Part shown: positions 18,301-26,973 of the stretch, piece by piece
Position numbering within the stretch: the stretch's first letter is position 1
Layout of the letters: each line of letters opens with the position of its first letter
From: Nocardia vinacea
GTDB lineage: Bacteria; Actinomycetota; Actinomycetes; Mycobacteriales; Mycobacteriaceae
Direction of reading: 5' to 3'
NCBI RefSeq assembly: GCF_035920345.1
Contig: NZ_CP109149.1
Span: forward strand, 4,030,001-4,094,000
DNA length: 64,000 nt
Position numbers and translations under genes: made by a program
Notes under the pieces: model-generated
Seen by the model: only the letters and a program-made list of their open reading frames with translations
The model's database searches: none
Told to the model about the DNA's origin: nothing

Positions 18301-19592
18301 ACCGCCCGGACCCGAATCGGGCCTTCGGCGTCCGCCTGGAGTCGGCGGCGGGCGCGGTCCTCGCAGTCACCGACCGGTTGGTCCGTCATCGACTCGTCTT
18401 CTCGCTGGTTGCCCTGGTGGCCACGCTGATAGCGGGAGCGACGTATGTCGTGTTCGGATCGCTCGAGCTGAACCCGTTTGCGTCGACCTACCAGATCCGG
18501 GTCCACCTGGCGCAATCCGGTGGTCTGCTGCCCGACCGGGACGTCACCGTGCGCGGTGTCCGCGTCGGCCGAGTGTCTTCGGTCGACATCGTCGACGGTG
18601 ACGTGGTCGCGGTCGCGTCGATCGAGGCAGGCACCAGGATCCCGACCGACAGTGCGGTCCGGGTGGCCGGATTGTCGATGGCCGGTGAGCAATACCTGGA
18701 TTTCGTTCCGACTGACTCCGGTGGCCCCTATCTCGCCGGCGGCGCGGTCATCGGCAAGGACCGGACCACAGTGCCGGTGCAGCTGGCACAGTTGCTCGGC
18801 GACCTCAACGGCACCATCGCACAACTCGATCCCGACAAACTGCAGGCGATCGTGCACGAGTTGGGCGCGAGTTCGGCGGCGCCGGAGAAGCTGGCGGCGA
18901 TCATCGATGGTGGCGCCTTCCTGATCACCACACTCGGTGCGGTACTTCCGCAGACTGTCAGCCTGGTGCACACCAGCGAGGTGGTGCTCGGCACCGCACG
19001 CGAGCTCGGACCGGCGCTGGCGGCTACCGCGGCCGATCTCGAACGCACTGCCGCTGGTGTGAATTCGATGACGGGCGGGTTCGACACCCTGCTCGACGTC
19101 GGGCCGGAGGCACTGCGGACCATGGACCAGATCATCGCCGACAACTCCCCGACCATGGTCCAACTGCTCGGCAATCTCGCGACCGTGGCCCAGATGTCAT
19201 ACGTGCACGTACCGGCCATCAACAATCTGTTCTTCCCCACGCGGCGGGCCGGCTCCACCGCAGATGCTTTGGGCACCGCATTCCACGACGGCGCGCTCTG
19301 GGCGATCGCCAGCATCTATCCACGAAAGCAGTGCGATTACAACCTGCCGCGCCTGCCGGTCACCGTCGCGAACCATCCCGAACCCTACTTGTACACCTAC
19401 TGCACCGACCCGGATCCGACGCTCGTGCCGCGCGGAGCACGCAACGCGCCACGGCCGCCAGGCGACGACACCGCGCACCCCCCGCCCGGAGTCGATCCGC
19501 TGGCGACCGCTGATCCGACACCGCAGGGGCCGCTGTCGATCCCGACACCGTACGGCGGTGCATACGTTCCGGCATATGTACCACCGAAGTAG
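18297..19592 (+). CDS. mceF: Mce family protein, MceF position
   Basis: A 431-aa protein. After about 35 residues comes a transmembrane helix (LVFSLVALVATLIAGATYVV), then the MCE domain (LLPDRDVTVRGVRVGRVSSV; SMAGEQYLDFVP), the helical needle region and a Pro-rich C-terminus. It is the last of six chained mce genes and overlaps mceE by ATGA. Confidence 0.92.
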   Translation: MNRPDPNRAFGVRLESAAGAVLAVTDRLVRHRLVFSLVALVATLIAGATYVVFGSLELNPFASTYQIRVHLAQSGGLLPDRDVTVRGVRVGRVSSVDIVDGDVVAVASIEAGTRIPTDSAVRVAGLSMAGEQYLDFVPTDSGGPYLAGGAVIGKDRTTVPVQLAQLLGDLNGTIAQLDPDKLQAIVHELGASSAAPEKLAAIIDGGAFLITTLGAVLPQTVSLVHTSEVVLGTARELGPALAATAADLERTAAGVNSMTGGFDTLLDVGPEALRTMDQIIADNSPTMVQLLGNLATVAQMSYVHVPAINNLFFPTRRAGSTADALGTAFHDGALWAIASIYPRKQCDYNLPRLPVTVANHPEPYLYTYCTDPDPTLVPRGARNAPRPPGDDTAHPPPGVDPLATADPTPQGPLSIPTPYGGAYVPAYVPPK

Positions 19593-19622
19593 CAAACCAA
19601 CAACGAAGGCCAGGAGGTTTCG

Positions 19623-20276
19623 ATGAAGAAATCAGTGCTGGAGACCGAAACCGCTACCGAGACAACCGATTCGGCCGCGGACACCGACGACTCGTCCGTG
19701 CCCGAGCAGGAAACGGCCACCGAGACAACCGATTCGGACCAGGTGGCCGATGACTCGCCCGTGAGTGCGGACGCCGCACCACCCTTCTGGCGGCGTCGTT
19801 GGGTGCCGCGCGCCGCGGTCGGCGCGATCACCCTCGTCGCGGTATCAGCCTCGGTGCTCGCCTGCGTGCTCGGCTGGAAACTACACGACCGCAACGAGAT
19901 CGATGCCGCGGCCCGGCAGGCCGCGAGCACCGCGCAGACCTACGCGGTCACACTGACCAGCATCGATTCCCAGAATATCGACCAGAATTTCGCCGCCGTC
20001 AGCAGTGGCGCGACCGGCGAATTCAAGGACACCTATACCCAATCCAGCAACCAATTGAAGGCACTGCTGGTGGAGCACAAGGCGGTCAGCAAGGGACGCA
20101 TCGTGGACTCCAGTATCAAGTCGGCGACCAAGGACCGTGTCCAGGTAATGCTGTTCATCGATCAGGAGGTCACCAACTCGGTGAGCCCCGAGCCACGGAT
20201 CGATCGCAGCCGCATGGTCATGACGATGCAACGGGTGGGCGAGCGCTGGCTGGCCGGCAAAGTGGATCTGGTGTGA
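19623..20276 (+). CDS. Mce-associated membrane protein
   Basis: A 217-aa protein with an acidic, Thr/Asp-rich cytoplasmic N-terminus, one transmembrane helix (AVGAITLVAVSASVLACVLG at about residues 64-83) and an extracytoplasmic domain like Mas/Mce-associated proteins (AASTAQTYAVTLTSIDSQNI; GERWLAGKVDLV). AGGAGG lies 6 bp before the ATG. The N-terminus contains an internal duplication of ETATETTDS, spaced 21 codons apart (DNA copies starting at 19647 and 19710). Mas proteins usually close mce operons; here it sits between mceF and yrbEA. Confidence 0.88.
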   Translation: MKKSVLETETATETTDSAADTDDSSVPEQETATETTDSDQVADDSPVSADAAPPFWRRRWVPRAAVGAITLVAVSASVLACVLGWKLHDRNEIDAAARQAASTAQTYAVTLTSIDSQNIDQNFAAVSSGATGEFKDTYTQSSNQLKALLVEHKAVSKGRIVDSSIKSATKDRVQVMLFIDQEVTNSVSPEPRIDRSRMVMTMQRVGERWLAGKVDLV

Positions 20277-20277
20277 T

Positions 20278-21123
20278 GTGATCGATCAATCCTCGGCACC
20301 GTCGCTCACCCGGATCAGGAACTGGGGCCACGGCTATGTACGCCGTCATCCGGTCGCATCGCTGGATACGGTAGGCGCCCAGTTCATTTTGGGTGTGCGT
20401 GCCGTGCAGTATCTGGTAATCGACATCGCGACAGGCCGTTTCGCATTCAAGGAGTTCGTGCGGCAGGCCGCTTTCATGATCAAAACCTCCTACCTGCCTA
20501 CCGTCGCGGTCGCATTGCCCATCAGCGCGACCCTCTCGATTCAATTCGGGCTGATCGCGGGTCAGGTCGGCGCGACCTCGCTGGCCGGCGCGGCCAGCGG
20601 TCTCGCGGTCATCCGCCAGGCGGCGCCGGTGGTCACGGCGATGCTGCTTGCGGCGGCGGTCGGTTCGGCGATCTGCGCCGACCTGGGCTCGCGCACCATC
20701 CGAGAAGAGATCGACGCACTCGAGGTTATGGGTGTCTCGGTGCTGCGCAAGCTGGTGGTGCCACGGGTGGCCGCCGGAGTGCTTGTCGCGGTCGGGCTGA
20801 CCGGGCTGAGCGCCTTCGTCGGATTCCTCGCCGGATATATGTTCAATGTCTATGTCCAGGGCGGTACGCCCGGCAGCTTCATCGCCACCTTCTCCTCGTT
20901 CGCGCGCATCGGCGATATGTATCTGGCGGTGGTCAAGGCCGTGGTGTTCGGACTGATCGTGACCGTCGTCGCATGCCAGAAGGGATTGAGCACCAAGGGC
21001 GGTCCCGGCGGTGTCGCGAATTCGGTCAATGCCACCGTGGTGGCCTCGATCGTGCTGCTCATGGTGGTGAACGTGGGCTTCACCCAGATGTACACGATGC
21101 TCTTCCCGCGGCAGGCGCTCTGA
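20278..21123 (+). CDS. yrbEA: YrbE/MlaE-type permease, first paralogue
   Basis: A 281-aa polytopic membrane protein of the MlaE permease family. It has the conserved cytoplasmic coupling segment (GSRTIREEIDALEVMGV) that contacts the ATPase, and hydrophobic helices up to the C-terminus. The GTG start lies 1 bp after the mas stop. In nearly all described mce operons yrbEA and yrbEB come first; here they follow mceF. No MceG/MlaF ATPase is encoded in the window. Confidence 0.92.
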   Translation: MIDQSSAPSLTRIRNWGHGYVRRHPVASLDTVGAQFILGVRAVQYLVIDIATGRFAFKEFVRQAAFMIKTSYLPTVAVALPISATLSIQFGLIAGQVGATSLAGAASGLAVIRQAAPVVTAMLLAAAVGSAICADLGSRTIREEIDALEVMGVSVLRKLVVPRVAAGVLVAVGLTGLSAFVGFLAGYMFNVYVQGGTPGSFIATFSSFARIGDMYLAVVKAVVFGLIVTVVACQKGLSTKGGPGGVANSVNATVVASIVLLMVVNVGFTQMYTMLFPRQAL

Positions 21124-21124
21124 G

Positions 21125-21979
21125 ATGGCGGCGCCGTACTATCCGCTGCACTTCAGGCAGGTGCTGCGCGTTGCCAACGCACCGCTGCACGGGGCCATGC
21201 GCCTCGGGCATATGGCCATATTCTTCCTGCGCGCGCTCGCCTCCATTCCGATCGTCCTGCGCCACTACCGCAGGGAACTACTGCGCCTGATCTCCGACAT
21301 CACCTGGGGCAACGGGTCTCTCATCGTCGGCGGCGGTACGGCCGGCATCATTGTCGTGCTCGGCGCGAGCGGCGGTGCACTGGTGGGGATCGAGGGCTAC
21401 AGCGCACTGAAATTGCTCGGCATCGGCCCAGCGACGGGTCTGGTGTCCGCGACCGCGTCGACCCGCGAACTGGCCCCGATCATGGCTTCCATCGCCTTCG
21501 CGTCCCAGGCGGGCTGCAGATTCACCGCGCAACTCGGCGCCATGCGCATCGCCGAGGAGATCGACGCGATGGAAACACTCGCCATCCGGTCCATCCCCTA
21601 CCTGGTGACCACGCGGCTCATGGCCTCGGTGGCCGCCATCGTTCCGCTTTATCTCGTCTGTCTGGCAATGAATTTCGTCGCGGTCGAGGTGGCCATCGGC
21701 GTCGCGGGCAGCCAATCGCCCGGCACCTACGACCACTACTTCCGCATGGTGCTCAGTGCGACCGATGTCGCGTATTCGCTGGCGAAAGCCGTCGTCTTCG
21801 TCGTGATCACCACGACCATCCAGTGCTACTTCGGCTACTACTCCGCGGGCGGTCCGGTGGGCGTCGGCATTGCCGCCGGTCGCGCGATGCGCGCCAGCAT
21901 CACCGTCATGATCTGCGTCAACCTGCTGATGACGCTGGCACTGTGGGGCTTCGACTCGGGAGCGCGAATCAGCGGCTGA
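21125..21979 (+). CDS. yrbEB: YrbE/MlaE-type permease, second paralogue
   Basis: A 284-aa MlaE-family permease with the coupling segment GAMRIAEEIDAMETLAIRSI and several transmembrane helices. It starts 1 bp after yrbEA. With yrbEA it forms the heterodimeric inner-membrane part of the Mce lipid importer, energised by a separately encoded MceG ATPase. It is the last gene of the block; the next gene, cysQ, is convergent. Confidence 0.92.
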   Translation: MAAPYYPLHFRQVLRVANAPLHGAMRLGHMAIFFLRALASIPIVLRHYRRELLRLISDITWGNGSLIVGGGTAGIIVVLGASGGALVGIEGYSALKLLGIGPATGLVSATASTRELAPIMASIAFASQAGCRFTAQLGAMRIAEEIDAMETLAIRSIPYLVTTRLMASVAAIVPLYLVCLAMNFVAVEVAIGVAGSQSPGTYDHYFRMVLSATDVAYSLAKAVVFVVITTTIQCYFGYYSAGGPVGVGIAAGRAMRASITVMICVNLLMTLALWGFDSGARISG

Positions 21980-22035
21980 CCGCTCCGATATCGGCGCCAC
22001 GATGACCACCATCAGGTCGGCCCAGATGCGGCGGA

Positions 22036-22749
22036 TCAGGCGCCGGTCAGTGTCTGCAGCACCGTGTCGGCCAATTCGGGTCGGCAGATCAGCAGGTCGG
22101 GCAGGTAGGGATCGGGGCGGTTGTAACGCAACGGTGTTCCGTCGAGGCGGGATACGTGCAGCCCGGCAGCCGCGGCGACGGCGACCGGGGCACACGAATC
22201 CCATTCGTATTGGCCGCCGGAGTGGGCGTAGACGTCGGCGCCGCCACGGACGACGGCCATCGCCTTCGCCCCGGCCGACCCCATCGGGACCGGCGTCGCC
22301 GACAGCGCATCCATCAGCTGCGTCACCTGTGCGGAGAGCCTGCTGCGGGATACGGCCACCCGAATGGGTCCGGGCACGGCGGGCGCGAGCTCGGGTGGTC
22401 GCCCGGTGTGCAGGACCAATCCCGTGGCCGGCAGCGCCACCGCTCCGGCGACCGGGCGGCCGTCCACCGCGAGGGCGACGTGCACCGCCCAGTCCTGTCG
22501 GGGCGGCTCACTGTATTCGCGGGTGCCGTCGAGCGGGTCGACGATCCACACCCGCGAACGTTCCACGCGGGCACGGTCGTCGGGGCTTTCCTCGGACAGT
22601 ACGGCGTCGCCGGGCCTGGCCTGCCGCAGCCGGTCCAGCAGTAGCGTATTGGCCTGCCGGTCCCCGGCCGCTCCGCCTTGTGATCGGATGGTGAGCAGAA
22701 GTTTCCCGGCCGCCTCGGCGAGGGTGGCGGCGAGATCGTGGTCGTCCAT
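22036..22749 (-). CDS. cysQ: CysQ-like 3'(2'),5'-bisphosphate nucleotidase (inositol monophosphatase fold)
   Basis: A 237-aa member of the FIG superfamily. The metal-binding motifs are SEES (residues 52-55), WIVDPLDGT (about 68-76) and EWDSCAP near residue 184. CysQ removes the 3'-phosphate of PAP/PAPS, recycling sulfur-assimilation intermediates. The preceding cysC remnant supports a former sulfate-activation operon. It is convergent with yrbEB. Confidence 0.88.
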   Translation of the reverse strand: MDDHDLAATLAEAAGKLLLTIRSQGGAAGDRQANTLLLDRLRQARPGDAVLSEESPDDRARVERSRVWIVDPLDGTREYSEPPRQDWAVHVALAVDGRPVAGAVALPATGLVLHTGRPPELAPAVPGPIRVAVSRSRLSAQVTQLMDALSATPVPMGSAGAKAMAVVRGGADVYAHSGGQYEWDSCAPVAVAAAAGLHVSRLDGTPLRYNRPDPYLPDLLICRPELADTVLQTLTGA

Positions 22750-22751
22750 GG

Positions 22752-22985
22752 CTAACCTTCTACCGCAGGGGCGAGTTTCCCCGCCAGGCGCAGGTGTTCG
22801 ATCACCTGGTCGGCCAGTTCGTCCGGGGTCTGCGTGCCACTGGCATCCAGGTGCAGTTCCGGCGAGACCGGCGTCTCATACCGCGAGTCGATTCCCGTGA
22901 AGTTCGCCAGTTCACCGCGACGAGCCTTGGCATACAAGCCTTTTCGGTCCCGGGCCTCGACCACTTCGAGCGGTGCGTCGAGGTG
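22752..22985 (-). pseudogene. Truncated adenylylsulfate kinase (CysC / CysNC C-terminus)
   Basis: The frame reads [20 protein letters not shown] near its start and continues through the rest of the APS kinase C-terminus ([11 protein letters not shown]). Only about the last 78 residues remain of a domain of about 180; the P-loop and substrate-binding parts are absent. Homology ends near 22985, right before the promoter of the plus-strand amidohydrolase. A GTG at 22964 could still be translated but could not yield an active kinase. It abuts cysQ by 2 bp, as expected for an ancestral cysNC-cysQ operon. Confidence 0.75.
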
Positions 22986-23033
22986 GCGGTGACGGCGGCA
23001 CCTCGTCCCAGCTATTGAATGCTGCGCCGTCGT

Positions 23034-23048
23034 GAGAATAAAATTCTC
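23034..23048. promoter_or_regulatory. Operator-like palindrome GAGAAT-AAA-ATTCTC
   Basis: A perfect 6-3-6 inverted repeat, 22 bp upstream of the amidohydrolase ATG. A second palindrome, ATTCT-CCT-AGAAT (23043-23055), overlaps it, and TAGAAT could be a -10 element. It is one of seven copies between 23 and 60 kb. Confidence 0.7.
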
Positions 23049-23070
23049 CTAGAATGCGAAGGAGAGTTTC

Positions 23071-24246
23071 ATGCCCAAATGGGATCTGCCCTACCCGCTG
23101 TTCGACGCCGACAACCACCTCTACGAGACGAAGGAGGCGCTGACCACCTACCTTCCCAAGCACTACCGCGACGCGGTCAAGTACGTCGAGGTCGACGGTC
23201 GCACCAAAATCGCGATCCGCGGCCAGATCAGCGAATACATCCCCAACCCGACCTTCGATGTGGTCGCGCCTCCCGGGGCGATGGAGGAGTACTTCAAGAA
23301 CGGCAATCCCGAGGGCAAGAGCATGCGCGAGATCTTCGGCAAGCCGATCCGCTCGACGCCCGCCTTCCGCGAACCGGCGCCCCGCCTGGAACTGATGAAC
23401 GAGCTCCAGATCGACCGCGCCCTGATGTTCCCGACCTTGGCCAGTCTGGTCGAGGAGCGCATGAAGGACGACCCGGAGCTGATCCACGCGGTCGTGCATT
23501 CGCTCAACCAGTGGCTGTATGAGACCTGGTCGTTCAACTACTCCGACCGCATCTTCACCGTGCCGGTGATCAGCCTGCCCATCGTGGAGAAGGCGATCGA
23601 GGAACTGGAGTGGGTCGTCGAGCGCGGCGCCCGGGCGATCCTGGTCCGGCCGGCACCGGTGCCCGGCGTGCGCGGACCGCGCTCGTTCGCACTGCCGGAA
23701 TTCGATCCGTTCTGGAAGCGAGTGGTCGAACTGGATGTGCTGGTGACGATGCACTCCTCCGACAGCGGATATTCCCGCTTCGCCTCCGAATGGGACGGCC
23801 GCCAGCAGGAGATGCTGCCGTTCGTGACCAACACCTTCAAGATGATCAACGAGTGGCAGCCGATCCGCGACGCGATGGCGTCCTGGGTCTGCCACGGCGC
23901 GCTGTTCCGGTTCCCGGAGCTGAAGATCGCGGTCATCGAGAACGGCGCCGAATGGCTGCCCGGACTGCTGGAGACCCTCGCCAAGGTCTACAAGAAGGCC
24001 CCGCAGGGCTTCCCGGGCGATCCGGTCGAGGCGGTCAAGAAGATCTACGTCAGCCCGTTCTGGGAGGAGGATCTGGTCGCACTGTCGGATCTCATCGGGG
24101 CCGACCATGTGCTGTTCGGATCGGATTATCCGCATCCGGAGGGACTGGCCGAACCCGCCCGCTACGTGAACGAGATCAAGGATCTCCCCTTGGACGACCA
24201 GGCGAAGATCATGGGCGGCAACCTCGCCCGGCTGCTGAAGGTGTAG
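23071..24246 (+). CDS. Amidohydrolase-family metal-dependent hydrolase (PF04909-type)
   Basis: A 391-aa TIM-barrel amidohydrolase-2 protein. The N-terminal metal motif is DADNHLYE, with later VTMHSSDSGY and the terminal FGSDYPHPEG containing the conserved Asp. Relatives act as hydrolases or decarboxylases (ACMS decarboxylase-like), and one such gene is typical of actinobacterial lipid and aromatic catabolic clusters. AAGGAGAG precedes the ATG. The operator at 23034 suggests it belongs to the regional regulon. It is monocistronic, with a convergent SDR downstream. Confidence 0.88.
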   Translation: MPKWDLPYPLFDADNHLYETKEALTTYLPKHYRDAVKYVEVDGRTKIAIRGQISEYIPNPTFDVVAPPGAMEEYFKNGNPEGKSMREIFGKPIRSTPAFREPAPRLELMNELQIDRALMFPTLASLVEERMKDDPELIHAVVHSLNQWLYETWSFNYSDRIFTVPVISLPIVEKAIEELEWVVERGARAILVRPAPVPGVRGPRSFALPEFDPFWKRVVELDVLVTMHSSDSGYSRFASEWDGRQQEMLPFVTNTFKMINEWQPIRDAMASWVCHGALFRFPELKIAVIENGAEWLPGLLETLAKVYKKAPQGFPGDPVEAVKKIYVSPFWEEDLVALSDLIGADHVLFGSDYPHPEGLAEPARYVNEIKDLPLDDQAKIMGGNLARLLKV

Positions 24247-24255
24247 CAATCCCGT

Positions 24256-24284
24256 TGCCCGCGTTGCTGTTTGCGGCGCGGGCA
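24256..24284. terminator. Bidirectional hairpin between convergent genes
   Basis: 8-bp perfect arms, TGCCCGCG (24256-24263) and CGCGGGCA (24277-24284), enclose a 13-nt loop, in the 45 bp between two convergent stop codons. There is no T-tract, as is common in high-GC actinobacteria. Confidence 0.55.
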
Positions 24285-24291
24285 CCAGGGA

Positions 24292-25116
24292 CTAACCGGC
24301 TGTCCGCACCGCCGCCATAGCGCCGCCGTCCACGAGCAGGTCGATACCGTTGAGAAAGCTCGCCTGGTCCGACAGCGCGAATGCGACCGCGGCGGCGACT
24401 TCGTCCGCGGAACCTCTGCGCCGCAACGGTGTTCGCTGCACCAGCGCCGCCATGCTCGGATGATTGTCGGCTTCCTGGCGGCCCTGCGGAGTGTCGATGA
24501 TGCCGGGTGAGACCGAGCAGATGCGCGCGCCGACCGGACCGAGGCGCACCGCCTCATGTGCCACGAAGCGGTGCACGCCCCGTTTCGCCCAGCTGTATGC
24601 GAGACCGGGATCCTCGACGGCAGGGCCGAGCGCATCGTAGATGCGCTCGAGAAACTTCTCATCGAGCGGATCGTCCACAACCGCGAGGCCGGCCGGGTCC
24701 GGCGCGACAGGATCGAGCAGCGGCGCCATCGAAGCGAAACACACCATGGCCGTGCCGGTTACGGCTAACGGGCGCAGCGCCTGCGCGAGCAGCGCCGTCC
24801 CGATCAGATCGACGGTGAAGATCCGGCGCCAGTCAGCCATCGTCGGAGAGATACCAGCGGCATGGGCGACAGCTCGCAGTGTGCCGTGCCGATCCACCCG
24901 CTCGGCGAGCCGCGCCAGCCCTTCGGCGTCGGTGACGTCGAGCTCCACCGCTTCGACTGTGGCACCGCCATTTTCGGCCAACTGTTCCCGCGCGGCAGCG
25001 GCGGCGGCCGCGTCCCGATCCACCAGCAGCAGTACGTCGACCATCTCGGCCAGTCGTTGTGCGCAGGCGTAGCCCATACCGCGACCCGCGCCGGTCGCTA
25101 TACCCACCGTTGTCAT
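24292..25116 (-). CDS. SDR family oxidoreductase
   Basis: A 274-aa short-chain dehydrogenase with GIATGAGRGMGYACAQ (NAD(P) binding), AHAAGISPT in place of the NAG motif, YSWAKRG (catalytic YxxxK) and a C-terminal FLNGIDLLVDGGAMA. It is typical of the hydroxysteroid/3-ketoacyl reductase group. The ATG at 25116 overlaps the VOC stop (ATGA), showing a two-gene operon. Confidence 0.88.
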   Translation of the reverse strand: MTTVGIATGAGRGMGYACAQRLAEMVDVLLLVDRDAAAAAAAREQLAENGGATVEAVELDVTDAEGLARLAERVDRHGTLRAVAHAAGISPTMADWRRIFTVDLIGTALLAQALRPLAVTGTAMVCFASMAPLLDPVAPDPAGLAVVDDPLDEKFLERIYDALGPAVEDPGLAYSWAKRGVHRFVAHEAVRLGPVGARICSVSPGIIDTPQGRQEADNHPSMAALVQRTPLRRRGSADEVAAAVAFALSDQASFLNGIDLLVDGGAMAAVRTAG

Positions 25117-25583
25117 GTGTCGCTCCTCGTGGTCGTGGGTGTGGCCCAGCACTGCGCCAGGCTCGATTCCGCGGCCCGGTCGACAAGTTCCACCCGAAAG
25201 CCGTCCGCGCCGCGCAGGAATGCGAAGAACAGCCGCCCGTCGGCGCCGGGCCGGGTGGCCTCGGTGATGTAGCCGTGCCGCACCAGGTCGGCGGCATCGG
25301 CGGCCACGTCGTCGGACCAGTACCCGACGTGGTGGAGTCCGGCTGCCCCCGCAGGTTCCCACAGCGTGCCCGCGACACTGCGCACGATCTCGAGGCGCGG
25401 CACGGTCGTGGAGTATCGGCATTTCAACTCCAGGACAGCCGTCCGGGTGTCCGGCAGGTCCACCGAGACCGACCCGCCGACCTCCGGCCCCCACTCGTAT
25501 CCGAGTACGGCCGACAGCGTCGCCACGGTGGCCTCGAAGTCCGCCGCGACGATCCCGATATGGAACTGATCCTCGGCCCTCAC
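25113..25583 (-). CDS. VOC (glyoxalase/bleomycin resistance fold) family protein
   Basis: A 156-aa vicinal oxygen chelate protein with paired beta-alpha-beta modules. Candidate metal ligands are H8 (FHIGIV), the His pair in LHHVGYW and the Glu of RVELVD. Its length and pattern resemble methylmalonyl-CoA epimerase-like VOC proteins, but an assignment is not possible. The GTG start faces the divergent ACAD operon; the 88-bp spacer holds the operator at 25637 and another imperfect inverted repeat, AATTC-N6-GAATT (25607-25622). Confidence 0.82.
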   Translation of the reverse strand: MRAEDQFHIGIVAADFEATVATLSAVLGYEWGPEVGGSVSVDLPDTRTAVLELKCRYSTTVPRLEIVRSVAGTLWEPAGAAGLHHVGYWSDDVAADAADLVRHGYITEATRPGADGRLFFAFLRGADGFRVELVDRAAESSLAQCWATPTTTRSDT

Positions 25584-25636
25584 GACATGAGCTCCACTCG
25601 GCTCGAAATTCCTAGAAGAATTGCATTCCGTATCAC

Positions 25637-25651
25637 GAGAAGCATATTCTC
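25637..25651. promoter_or_regulatory. Operator-like palindrome GAGAAG-CAT-ATTCTC
   Basis: A 6-3-6 inverted repeat with one mismatch, 20 bp before the ACAD start and 53 bp from the divergent VOC start. It fits the regional GAGAAT-N3-ATTCTC motif and could control both operons. Confidence 0.6.
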
Positions 25652-25671
25652 ATCATGCGAGAGGAGATGCA

Positions 25672-26973
25672 ATGGCATGGGATTTCGAGACTGACCCGGA
25701 GTATCAGAAGAAGCTGGACTGGGCCGACGAGTTCGTGCGCGCGGAAGTCGAACCACTCGATCTGGTCTGGGAGCATGAGCAGTTCGTGCCCCTCGACGGG
25801 ACACGGCGCAAGGCGATCCAGCCCCTGAAAGAGGAGGTGCGGCGTCAGGGTCTGTGGGCCACACATCTGGGCCCGGACCTCGGCGGCCAGGGCTATGGAC
25901 AGCTGAAACTGGCCCTGCTGAACGAGATTCTGGGCCGCTCGTCCTGGGCGCCGATCGTATTCGGCTGTCAGGCGCCCGATACCGGCAACGCGGAGATCAT
26001 CGCCCACTACGGGACGGCCGACCAGAAGCAGCGCTACCTGCAGCCACTGCTGGACGGTGAGCTGTTCTCCAGCTATTCGATGACCGAACCGCAGGCCGGC
26101 GCCGATCCGACCCAATTCCAGACCCGGGCGGTGCGCGACGGCGACGACTGGATCATCAACGGCTGGAAGTACTTCTCCTCCAACGCCAGAACCGCCGCAT
26201 TCCTGATCGTGATGGCCGTAACGAATACGGACGTCAGCCCCTACCAGGGCATGTCGATGTTCCTCGTACCGGCCGACACCCCGGGCATAAATATCGTCCG
26301 CAACGTCGGCCTCTACGGCGAGCCGATGAACGACGGCAGCCACGCACTCATCCATTACGAGAACGTGCGCGTGCCCGCCGAATCCCTGCTCGGCGGCGAG
26401 GGCCAGGCCTTCGTCATCGCGCAGACCCGCCTCGGCGGCGGCCGCATCCACCATGCGATGCGCACCATCGGGCTCGCACAGAAGGCCATCGACATGATGT
26501 GCGAGCGGGCGCTGTCGCGTACCACCGCGGGCAGCAGGTTGGCCGATAAGCAGTTCGTACAGGGCTACATCGCCGATTCCTACGCCCAGCTGGCCCAGTT
26601 CCGGCTGTTCGTACTGCACACCGCCTGGAAGATCGACAAGTACAACGACTACAAGAAGGTCCGCAAGGACATTGCCACGGCCAAGATCGTCATGCCGACG
26701 GTGCTGCACGATATCGCCTGGCGCGCAATGCAAGTGCACGGAGCCCTGGGCACCACCAACGAGATGCCGTTCTTCCGGATGATCCACGGTGCCGGTGTCA
26801 TGGGGCTGGCCGACGGGCCGACCGAGGTGCACAAGACCACCGTGGCCAAGCAGGTGCTGCGCGACTACCAGCCCACCGACGGCATGTGGCCCACCGAATG
26901 GATTCCCGGAAAGCAGGAAGCCGCCCGGGCGAAGTTCGCCGAATATCTCGAGCACGAAGTAGGGAACCAGTGA
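25672..26973 (+). CDS. ACAD10/11-like acyl-CoA dehydrogenase
   Basis: A 433-aa FAD enzyme. It has the FAD-loop motif YSMTEPQAGADP, the helix segment GGGRIHHAMR, and a C-terminal LADGPTEVHKT in place of the YEGT-x-E of classic ACADs. The RIHH and LADGP-x-EVH signatures are those of the ACAD10/ACAD11 group. The next gene is an aminoglycoside-phosphotransferase-like kinase, the same two domains that are fused in vertebrate ACAD10/11. Those proteins degrade 4-hydroxyacyl-CoAs through a phosphorylated intermediate. GAGAGGAG precedes the ATG. Confidence 0.9.
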   Translation: MAWDFETDPEYQKKLDWADEFVRAEVEPLDLVWEHEQFVPLDGTRRKAIQPLKEEVRRQGLWATHLGPDLGGQGYGQLKLALLNEILGRSSWAPIVFGCQAPDTGNAEIIAHYGTADQKQRYLQPLLDGELFSSYSMTEPQAGADPTQFQTRAVRDGDDWIINGWKYFSSNARTAAFLIVMAVTNTDVSPYQGMSMFLVPADTPGINIVRNVGLYGEPMNDGSHALIHYENVRVPAESLLGGEGQAFVIAQTRLGGGRIHHAMRTIGLAQKAIDMMCERALSRTTAGSRLADKQFVQGYIADSYAQLAQFRLFVLHTAWKIDKYNDYKKVRKDIATAKIVMPTVLHDIAWRAMQVHGALGTTNEMPFFRMIHGAGVMGLADGPTEVHKTTVAKQVLRDYQPTDGMWPTEWIPGKQEAARAKFAEYLEHEVGNQ

